Shown here: positions 26,208 to 32,284 of the stretch, one piece after another
Numbering within the stretch: position 1 is the stretch's first letter
Layout of the letters: the number at the start of each line of letters is the position of its first letter
Assembly: GCF_019704135.1 (NCBI RefSeq)
Contig: NZ_AP024355.1
Span: 4,347,034-4,411,033 of the forward strand
Direction: 5' to 3'
Source: Desulfuromonas versatilis
Lineage (GTDB): Bacteria; Desulfobacterota; Desulfuromonadia; Desulfuromonadales; NIT-T3
DNA: 64,000 bases
The notes under the pieces: generated by a model
Told to the model about the DNA's origin: nothing
Databases searched by the model: none
Seen by the model: the letters and a program-made list of their open reading frames with translations, nothing else
Made by a program: the position numbers and the translations under genes

Positions 26208-26292
26208 CTCTGTACGGCAACCCGGCTGTCCGCGTCCGCGGACCCGTGGCTTTGCGTCACCCGATCACTCGGGTTTTGCCCTTTTCGGATTA
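26208..26292 (-). ncRNA. c-di-GMP-I (GEMM-I) riboswitch
   Basis: The minus strand reads AAAAGGGCAAAACCC, a small GNRA-capped stem (CCCGA-GTGA-TCGGG), then the invariant core GACGCAAAGCCACGGG. The second stem follows and the element ends with GACAGCCGGGTTGCCGT. Each block matches the GEMM-I consensus, including the tetraloop/receptor partners. At the position that separates c-di-GMP from cGAMP variants (Vc2 G20), this copy has G, which suggests c-di-GMP. GEMM-I switches in Geobacter relatives can also respond to cGAMP, so the ligand needs testing. Confidence 0.94.
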
Positions 26293-26338
26293 AAGCTCAC
26301 AGCTTGAGTTCAGGCTGCAGGCGGATTTTTAGGCCCTG

Positions 26339-26354
26339 GTTACGAAAAAGTTAG
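26339..26354 (-). promoter_or_regulatory. Putative PhoB box of the chemoreceptor gene
   Basis: GTTAC at 26339 and GTTAG at 26350 on the + strand read CTAAC-N6-GTAAC on the coding strand. About 6 bp downstream an AT-rich CTAAAAAT could serve as -10, with the riboswitch starting about 40 bp later. The order operator, -10, aptamer, terminator, gene is coherent. Confidence 0.6.
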
Positions 26355-26376
26355 ATGTTCATCCGGCCGGCGGGGC

Positions 26377-26946
26377 TCACAGCGCCAGGGCCATCACCCC
26401 CCAGGAGGAGAGACGGCCCAGGGCGGTTCCCAGCAGGGCCCCCACCAGCACGTCGGTGGGGTAATGCAGCCCCAGGAACACCCGGGAAAGCCCGATCAGC
26501 ACCGCCAGGGGCAAGAAAAGAGCGACCGATCCGGGCAGCAGGGTGGCGAACGCGCCATACACGGCGAAGGCCGTCATGGTATGCCCCGAGGGGAAGGAGA
26601 AGCGGTCGGGTGCGGCCATCAGGCTGGCCAGGTCGAGCCAGGCCTCGCAGGGGCGGGGCCGGCCGATGAGGTCCTTGACCGCCATGAACAGGGCGACCGA
26701 GCTTCCCACCGCCAGCAGCCCGGCGGCTACCGCGAGACGTTCGGCGCTGCCGCCGAAAGCCGCCAGCAGCACCCCGCAGGCCACCCAGAGCGGGCCGTCG
26801 CCCAGCCGGCTGGCGGTGCGAAACAGCAGGGTGAGCAGGATGGAGCTGCGCAACTGGCAGAAGCGCTGCATGAGCCGGGCTTCGCGGGGGGTAATGTGCT
26901 GCGAATAGTAGGCGGCGAAAACCTTGAGCGTGTCCGAGGCTGCCAT
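26377..26946 (-). CDS. PAP2-superfamily membrane phosphatase
   Basis: The 189-aa protein starts after GGGAGG and has about five membrane helices. All three PAP2 signatures are present: KDLIGRPRP, FSFPSGHT, and SRVFLGLHYPTDV. Family members dephosphorylate phosphatidic acid, phosphatidylglycerol phosphate or undecaprenyl pyrophosphate at the membrane surface. Its position beside a Pho-type glycosyltransferase operon would suit lipid recycling in phosphate limitation, but the substrate is not shown by the sequence. Confidence 0.9.
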   Translation of the reverse strand: MAASDTLKVFAAYYSQHITPREARLMQRFCQLRSSILLTLLFRTASRLGDGPLWVACGVLLAAFGGSAERLAVAAGLLAVGSSVALFMAVKDLIGRPRPCEAWLDLASLMAAPDRFSFPSGHTMTAFAVYGAFATLLPGSVALFLPLAVLIGLSRVFLGLHYPTDVLVGALLGTALGRLSSWGVMALAL

Positions 26947-27070
26947 GAAAACCTCCCTGGGGTGAAGGCCGCTTAGGGATAAGGCGACGGTTTGTCGGGG
27001 GCCGTTTCGACCTTTGCCGGGACCTTAACAGCCTTTTGTTACCCCCGGTTTGCGGGGAGGTGAGGATTTC

Positions 27071-27205
27071 ATGAGAGAAATGTCCGGGCGTTCGGTTGGA
27101 ACCGGAGACTCAGCCGTGGGCGGCCTGGTCCGCGGACCCGGGCAGGCTGCAGACGGGAGAAGCTGCGTACATGGGATTCGGGGCACAGCAGCTCCAACTC
27201 GGTAA
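27071..27205 (+). CDS. Possible small ORF (44 aa)
   Basis: A GGGGAGGTGAGG site precedes an ATG with 44 codons before TAA. The peptide is glycine- and arginine-rich with one Cys and no recognisable motif. It lies in the 271-bp gap between two minus-strand genes and reads against them. Codon use is not distinctive, so this may be chance. Confidence 0.25.
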   Translation: MREMSGRSVGTGDSAVGGLVRGPGQAADGRSCVHGIRGTAAPTR

Positions 27206-27217
27206 GCATGGCGGGGG

Positions 27218-28375
27218 TCACTGGGGACGCCCCAGGGGCCTGGCCACCGACCGGTAGGCGCCGCGCAGCCCCTCGAGAATCTCGACCCAGCTCTGGGCCT
27301 CGGCAAAGGCGCGCGCCTGGCGGCCCATGCGGGTCAGGGCGGCGGGGTCGGCCAGCAGTTCATCGAGTACCCCGGCCAGCGCCGCGGCGCTCACCTCGGG
27401 GACCAGGCGGCCGTTTTCGCCGTCGCTGATCAGATCCACCGGCCCGGGGGCGCGAAACCCCACCGCCGGCAGCCCCGAGGCCATGGCCTCGAGCAGCACG
27501 TTGCCGAAGGTGTCGGTCAGCGAAGGAAACACGAACAGATCCGAGGCCGCGTACAGCCGGGCCAGCTCCTCCCCGTAGCGGTAGCCGGCGAAGCAGACCC
27601 GAGGGCCCGCCCGGCGCTGCAGATCGCCGCGCAGGGGCCCGTCGCCGATGATCAGCAGTCGGCAGTGGCCCTGGTGGCGAAGGCCGGACCAGGCATCGAG
27701 GAGCATCTCCAGGTTCTTTTCCGCGGCCAGCCGGCCGACGTAAGTGATGACGGTCTCCTCGGGGGAGAACCCCATCCCGCGACGCACCCCCTCGTCCCGG
27801 TGGCGGGGGTTAAACCGCTCGCCATCCACCCCGCGGCTCCACAGCCGCACGCCTTCGAACCCCTGCTCGACCAGCATTCGGCAGATGGACGGGGTCGGGC
27901 AGAAGGTCATGCGGGTGGCGTTGTGGAACCCGCGCAGGTAGCGCCAGGCGACGGGCTCCAGGGAACCGGCCCGGTAACGCTTCAGGTACTGGGGAAAATT
28001 GGTGTGGAAGGAGCTCACCGCCGGCAGCCCGGCCTGCCGCGCGGCGCGCAGCGCCGCCCAGCCCAGCGGCCCCTCGGTGGCGATGTGCACCAGGTGCGGG
28101 CTGAACCCCTCCAAGGCCTCCCGGACGCTCTGCGGGCGGACCATGGGCAGCTGCACCTCCCGATAAAAGGGGAGGTGAATCCCCCCCCATTCGCGTTTTT
28201 CGATGGCCGGGGGCAGCACCGGCCCCGGCTCCCGGTAGCGGGGGATCAACAGCTGCACCCGGTCGCCGCGCTCGGCCAGGTAGCCGGCCAGCCGGTCCAG
28301 GGTCCGGGAGACGCCGTTGACCTGGGGGAACCAGGTTTCCGAGACGATACTGACCCGCAGCGCCCCCTCGCTCAC
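27218..28375 (-). CDS. GT4-family glycosyltransferase (MgtA/mannosyltransferase-like)
   Basis: The gene starts at a GTG that overlaps the stop of the preceding gene (GTGA), so translation is coupled. The 385-aa GT-B protein shows the N-terminal SIVSETWFPQVNGVSRTLD loop, the donor-site YVGRLAAEKNLEMLLDAW, and SLTDTFGNVLLEAMASGLPA with the catalytic E-x7-E pattern. The family transfers sugars from nucleotide donors to lipids or glycans. Being in an operon with a PhoB-like box suggests glycolipid synthesis replacing phospholipids in phosphate limitation; acceptor and sugar are unknown. Confidence 0.88.
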   Translation of the reverse strand: MSEGALRVSIVSETWFPQVNGVSRTLDRLAGYLAERGDRVQLLIPRYREPGPVLPPAIEKREWGGIHLPFYREVQLPMVRPQSVREALEGFSPHLVHIATEGPLGWAALRAARQAGLPAVSSFHTNFPQYLKRYRAGSLEPVAWRYLRGFHNATRMTFCPTPSICRMLVEQGFEGVRLWSRGVDGERFNPRHRDEGVRRGMGFSPEETVITYVGRLAAEKNLEMLLDAWSGLRHQGHCRLLIIGDGPLRGDLQRRAGPRVCFAGYRYGEELARLYAASDLFVFPSLTDTFGNVLLEAMASGLPAVGFRAPGPVDLISDGENGRLVPEVSAAALAGVLDELLADPAALTRMGRQARAFAEAQSWVEILEGLRGAYRSVARPLGRPQ

Positions 28376-29553
28376 TGCAGCCTCCGCTGCGGAACCACCC
28401 CCGCCCCCGCGCTCGACGGCAGCGGCAGGACCACCCGGAAGCAGCTGCCCAGGCCTGGTTCGCTGGAAAGGCCGACCCGCCCGCCCATGGCTTCGGCCAG
28501 GGTCCGGGCGATATACAGGCCGAGCCCGGACCCCCGGGTGGTCTCCTGCTGGCCGCGGCCGCGATAGTAGCGTTCGAAGATCCTCGCCTGTTCGTCGTGG
28601 GGGATGCCCGGGCCCTGGTCCTGCACCTCGAGGCAGAGCCTCTCGGCGCCATCGAGAAGACATCCCAGCCTGACCGTCGTGCCGGCCCCGCTGTAGTGAA
28701 TGGCGTTGCCCAGCAGATTGGCCAGCACCACCTTGAGGGCCGCGGCGTTGAGCAAGACCGTTCCCCGGGCCGGCTCGCAGCCGACCTGCAGCTGCACCCG
28801 GCGATCCTCGGCCACGGGCTCAAACAGCTTGGCGACCTCCCCGACCAGCGCACCCAACTCGACGAGCTGGCGCGGCAGGACCAGGGAGCCGCTCTCGACC
28901 TTGCGCATCATCAGGAACTCCTCCGCCAGGTTGACCAGGTAGCGGGAACTGCGGCGGATCGCCTCGAGATGGCTGCGCGAGCGGTCCTGGCCGAGCCCGG
29001 GGATATCCCGGCTCAGCACATCGGAAAAACCGCCGATGACCAGCAGGTGGTTGCGCAGCTCGTGAAACACCATGTCCTGGATGTCGTGCCAGACGCCCGA
29101 GCGGCTGCCCAACCGCGCCACCTCGTCCAGCAGCCGGGTCTGCTGCCGCCTGCGCGCGACCAGGTTGCGCGCCTGCAGGATGACCTCCTTCATGGAATAG
29201 GGCTTGGGCAGGTAGGCGTCGGCACCCAGCTCGAGGCCCTTCAGCTTGTTGTCGGTGGCGGTCAGGGCGGTCAGCATGATGATCGGGATCGAGGCAACCC
29301 GCTCGTCGGGGTGGCTGCGGATCATCCGGCACACCTCCCAGCCGTCCAGGTCAGGCAGCATGATGTCGAGCAGGATCAGCTCCGGCCGGCAGGCGCCGAC
29401 CTGACGGCAGGCATTGAGCCCGTCGGCAGCGGAAAAGGTCGTGAAGCCCGCCTTGCGCAGGGAATAGTCGAGGGGCTCGAGCAGCTCCGGCTCATCCTCC
29501 ACGATCAGAACCCGCCCCCCCTGCCCCGGTTCGGTTTCGGCAGTGATCGTCAT
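28372..29553 (-). CDS. Receiver domain / histidine kinase fusion
   Basis: The 393-aa protein starts after AGAGGAG. The receiver (about 12-125) has acidic pocket EDEPE, phospho-acceptor LLDIMLPD and LPKPYS. After a linker comes an HisKA-like helix pair with FHELRNHLLVIGGF, and a catalytic domain with NLLGNAIHYS, GPGIPHDEQARIFERYYRG and GSGLGLYIARTLAEAMGG. It lacks membrane helices, so it is a cytoplasmic receiver-kinase that relays a signal from another kinase. The downstream glycosyltransferase overlaps it. There is no DNA-binding domain, so the target is probably another regulator or enzyme. Confidence 0.9.
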   Translation of the reverse strand: MTITAETEPGQGGRVLIVEDEPELLEPLDYSLRKAGFTTFSAADGLNACRQVGACRPELILLDIMLPDLDGWEVCRMIRSHPDERVASIPIIMLTALTATDNKLKGLELGADAYLPKPYSMKEVILQARNLVARRRQQTRLLDEVARLGSRSGVWHDIQDMVFHELRNHLLVIGGFSDVLSRDIPGLGQDRSRSHLEAIRRSSRYLVNLAEEFLMMRKVESGSLVLPRQLVELGALVGEVAKLFEPVAEDRRVQLQVGCEPARGTVLLNAAALKVVLANLLGNAIHYSGAGTTVRLGCLLDGAERLCLEVQDQGPGIPHDEQARIFERYYRGRGQQETTRGSGLGLYIARTLAEAMGGRVGLSSEPGLGSCFRVVLPLPSSAGAGVVPQRRLQ

Positions 29554-29590
29554 CGGCCGCTCTCCTCTGGGCAATCCGCCAGGGACCAGC

Positions 29591-29707
29591 TCAATCACGG
29601 GTAAGGCTCTGCTGCAGCCGGGCCGCGGTGCGGCAGGCGTTACGGTAATTCAGGCAACCGATTCCGCCCAGGGCGGCAACCAGAAGAATCAGGGCGACTA
29701 TGTCCAT
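29591..29707 (-). CDS. Single-span membrane peptide (38 aa)
   Basis: A strong AGGAGG site stands 7 bp before the ATG. The peptide starts MDIVALILLVAALGGIGCLN, a clear membrane helix, and ends with a short basic tail. It ends 37 bp before the receiver-kinase gene and is its likely operon leader. It is too short for most gene callers. Similar tiny membrane peptides often tune sensor kinases or transporters, but no family is recognised. Confidence 0.7.
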   Translation of the reverse strand: MDIVALILLVAALGGIGCLNYRNACRTAARLQQSLTRD

Positions 29708-29761
29708 GGGTGGGCCTCCTGCGCGGTTCGCATCCTCTGCGGGCAAGCATGCCAGGCCCAT

Positions 29762-29777
29762 GTTAAAGTCCTGTTAC
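29762..29777 (-). promoter_or_regulatory. Putative PhoB box of the membrane peptide / receiver-kinase / glycosyltransferase operon
   Basis: GTTAA at 29762 and GTTAC at 29773 on the + strand give GTAAC-N6-TTAAC on the coding strand, 55-70 bp ahead of the start at 29707. Confidence 0.6.
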
Positions 29778-29962
29778 GAAGAATTTCGCAATCGGTTAGC
29801 TTTAGTCGGGAAAGGTGGAGTTCAGCGGCGCGCAGGCTTGGGGGCCGCCGCGGATACTGCAGCGGATAGCAGAGATAGTTGACCGCCTGGATCAGCGGCT
29901 GATTCAGCCCCAGGGCCAAAGCCGCCAGGGCGCAGAGCGTAATGACGGGATATTATGCTTTT

Positions 29963-29978
29963 GTCAGAGCTTTGTTAA
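29963..29978 (-). promoter_or_regulatory. Second, upstream PhoB-like repeat pair
   Basis: GTCAG at 29963 and GTTAA at 29974 read TTAAC-N6-CTGAC on the minus strand. They are followed 5 bp later by CATAAT (29957-29952), a fair -10. It lies just past the ppx stop and 250 bp ahead of the 38-aa peptide, so it could drive a longer leader. Weaker match than the others. Confidence 0.4.
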
Positions 29979-29979
29979 T

Positions 29980-31509
29980 TCAGGTGGCGGTGAGTTCCAG
30001 GCGGCAGCCGAAGGCCTGCTCGAACAGATCCCCCTTGACCTGCCCGCCGTAGAGCTCCACCGACAGGTCCTCGGCGCCCTCGAGCCTGACCCGCAGGGCC
30101 CCGTCGGCCAGCTCGCATTGCAGGGCGCTCACCGCCCCGCTGCGGCGCCGGTCCAGGCCGTCGGCGAGGCGCAGGATGCCGCCGAGCCTTTTCACCAGCG
30201 CCTGGTCCTCGCGGCCCAGCCCGGCGAACCCCTCGTGCTTCTTTTTCGGCAGGGCCTTGCGGTGATAGCGGGCCAGGTTGGCGATCAGCTCCTTTTCCCG
30301 GGGGGAGAAATCGAACAGGCTGGCGTAGCGGATCAGGTGGTAGGAGTGCTTGTGATGGGCCGAGTAGCTGATGAAGTAGCCAACGTCGTGGAGCAGGGCG
30401 GCCGCCTCGAGCAGCTGGCGCTCGCGCTCGGCCAGGGAGAAGGGCTGTGCCAGGGCATCGAAGAGCTGCAGCGCCAGCTTGGCGACCTGCTCGCCGTGGC
30501 CTTCGTCCACATGGCAGCTGCGGGCGAAATCCTGCACCGAGGTGCGCCAGTCGCGCACCGTGCGGCGGCGCTCGAGATAACCGTGCTTCTGCAGGCTCTT
30601 GAGGATCAGTCCCTCACGGATGCCGCGCTCGTTGACCTTGAGCAGGTTGGTGCCGGAGAGCCGCATCAGCTCATCGACCACCGCCACCCCGGCGACGATG
30701 ATGTCGGCCCGCTCGGGGCTGAGCCCCGGCAGCGACCTGCGCTCCTTGCAGGTTTTTCGCGCCAGCATCGCCAGCAGGTGGACGATCTCCGAGTGCAGCA
30801 CCTCGTAGCCGTGCACCGAATCGTAGCGCTCCTTGCGGCCGGCCTTGACCATCCCGGCGATGGTGGTCATCGTCCCGCCCGAGCCGATCAGGTAGCGCAC
30901 CGGAAAGTCCGCGGGATCCAGAGCGGCGCGCAGCTGCTGGCGGATGTGCTTGCGCAGGTGCGAGAGTTCCTTGTCGGGGATCGGGTCCGCGGCCAGGAAA
31001 TGCTCGGTGAGAAAAACCGCCCCCAGCTCCAGCGAGGTGATCTCCTCGATGTGCCGGCCGACCGCCGACACCACCTCGACGCTGCCGCCGCCGATATCCA
31101 CCAGCAGGTAGCGGGCATTGGCCATGTCGAAATGGTGCCAGGCGCTGAGCGCCGCCAGCTCCGCTTCCTCCTCGCCGTCGATGAGCCGCACCCCGATCCC
31201 CGTCTCGCGTTCCATGGCGACCAGGAACTCGGCCCCGTTGGCAGCCTTGCGCACCGCGCTGGTGGCCACCGCCTCGATGGTCTCCACCCCCAGCCCGTCC
31301 ATGATCTTGCGCATCCGCAGCAGCGCCTCGCGGGCCCGCTCCCAGGCCCCCCCGGAGATGGCGCCCGAGGCATACAGCCCTTCGCCGAGCCTTACCATGG
31401 CCTTCTCGTCGTCGAGAATCCGAAAGTCGCCGTTTTCCACGATCTCAACGATGATGCAGCGGATGGAGTTGGTGCCTATGTCGATGGCCGCGAGGCGGGG
31501 GGGTCTCAC
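29980..31509 (-). CDS. ppx: Exopolyphosphatase / GppA phosphatase family protein
   Basis: The 509-aa protein belongs to the sugar-kinase/HSP70 ATPase superfamily. Motifs are AAIDIGTNSIRCIIVEI at the start, ATSAVRKAANGAEFL near residue 95 and LLVDIGGGSVEVVSA near 145. The C-terminal HD-type domain (LLHDVGYFISYSAHHKHSYH, about residue 380) matches the full-length Ppx/GppA type. It hydrolyses terminal phosphates of polyphosphate or pppGpp. The polyphosphate neighbours favour exopolyphosphatase. It follows the helix-hairpin-helix gene by 43 bp. Confidence 0.9.
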   Translation of the reverse strand: MRPPRLAAIDIGTNSIRCIIVEIVENGDFRILDDEKAMVRLGEGLYASGAISGGAWERAREALLRMRKIMDGLGVETIEAVATSAVRKAANGAEFLVAMERETGIGVRLIDGEEEAELAALSAWHHFDMANARYLLVDIGGGSVEVVSAVGRHIEEITSLELGAVFLTEHFLAADPIPDKELSHLRKHIRQQLRAALDPADFPVRYLIGSGGTMTTIAGMVKAGRKERYDSVHGYEVLHSEIVHLLAMLARKTCKERRSLPGLSPERADIIVAGVAVVDELMRLSGTNLLKVNERGIREGLILKSLQKHGYLERRRTVRDWRTSVQDFARSCHVDEGHGEQVAKLALQLFDALAQPFSLAERERQLLEAAALLHDVGYFISYSAHHKHSYHLIRYASLFDFSPREKELIANLARYHRKALPKKKHEGFAGLGREDQALVKRLGGILRLADGLDRRRSGAVSALQCELADGALRVRLEGAEDLSVELYGGQVKGDLFEQAFGCRLELTAT

Positions 31510-31552
31510 ATTCTGGCTCCTTTTCGATTACCGGCCGCGGGACGGCCGGGAC

Positions 31553-32080
31553 TCAGGCGCGGGTCCGCTTGAGGGGGCGGCGGGCCTTTTTCAGTCCGCG
31601 GGCCAGGCTCCTGGCCCCGGCCTGCTCCAGCCCGTCGAGCCGTTTCTCGATCTTGGCCAGCCGCTTGGCGGCCTGTTTGGGGCGCGCCCCGCACAGCGCC
31701 TCGAAGCGCTCCAGCCCGCTCAGCAGCTTGCGCTCCTGTTTTTCCAGGCGCTTTTCCCGGTCACCCTTCAATTTGCCGCCCAGGCGCTCGCGGGCCCGAG
31801 CCACCAGTTGCTGCACCTGCTCCCGGACCCGCGCCAGGCCCGCGCGCAGCGCCGCCGTCTTCTCCTCGGGGGCCTGCTCCTCCTCGGCGGCCAGGCCCCG
31901 CGCCTGTTCGAGGATCGCAGGGATCATCCTCGGCTGCACGCCGCGGATCCGGGCGAGCCCCTCTTCGCCGAGTTCGGCCAGCTTGGCATGACTGTCGATC
32001 CCCGCCTCCACCAGCCGCTGTGCCAGCACCTCGCCGATCCCCCTGATGCGCCGCAGCTCGTCCTGCACCCTCTTCTCCAT
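31553..32080 (-). CDS. Helix-hairpin-helix protein with basic C-terminus
   Basis: The 175-aa protein has two tandem helix-hairpin-helix-like motifs at the N-terminus (IRGIGEVLAQRLVEAGIDSH and LARIRGVQPRMIPAIL). The rest is a long Lys/Arg/Glu-rich helical tail ending in KKARRPLKRTRA. The first part resembles DNA-polymerase-beta-like or DUF4332 HhH modules that bind DNA. The start at ATG 32080 is preferred over a TTG at 32089. It is cotranscribed with ppx and divergent from ppk1. A DNA- or polyphosphate-binding role is plausible but not shown. Confidence 0.75.
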   Translation of the reverse strand: MEKRVQDELRRIRGIGEVLAQRLVEAGIDSHAKLAELGEEGLARIRGVQPRMIPAILEQARGLAAEEEQAPEEKTAALRAGLARVREQVQQLVARARERLGGKLKGDREKRLEKQERKLLSGLERFEALCGARPKQAAKRLAKIEKRLDGLEQAGARSLARGLKKARRPLKRTRA

Positions 32081-32189
32081 AACTCCCAACCTTTCTGTTT
32101 AATCCCGTGGTTTCCAGTATAGCCCATTCTCGCCGGCTGCCCAGAGACGGGAAGGCCGACAGCCGATTCTTTCATTCAACCCCCTGCAG

Positions 32190-32205
32190 GTTAGCTTTTG
32201 GTTAG
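32190..32205 (-). promoter_or_regulatory. Putative PhoB box of the HhH-ppx operon
   Basis: GTTAG at 32190 and 32201 on the + strand read CTAAC-N6-CTAAC on the minus strand, 110 bp upstream of the HhH gene start. It is the best-conserved pair of the set. Confidence 0.6.
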
Positions 32206-32216
32206 CGCTTCACCCT

Positions 32217-32232
32217 CTTACACGCCCCTAAC
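32217..32232 (+). promoter_or_regulatory. Putative PhoB box of the ppk1-CHAD unit
   Basis: CTTAC at 32217 and CTAAC at 32228, 11 bp apart on the coding strand, lie 53-68 bp ahead of the ppk1 start. Together with 32190-32205 they form back-to-back boxes serving polyphosphate synthesis and degradation. Confidence 0.6.
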
Positions 32233-32284
32233 AATGCCATGAGACCATGGGATACCGACCACACACCACCAGAGGAGCCGAGCC

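Noticed and set aside
23800-26307. Long open frame antisense to the chemoreceptor and its riboswitch
   Set aside because: It runs across the aptamer and terminator and yields a Gly/Leu/His-rich product without domains.
27022-27043. Possible PhoB-like repeat upstream of the PAP2 gene
   Set aside because: GTAAC-N6-CTGTT keeps only part of the consensus in its second half; too weak to claim.
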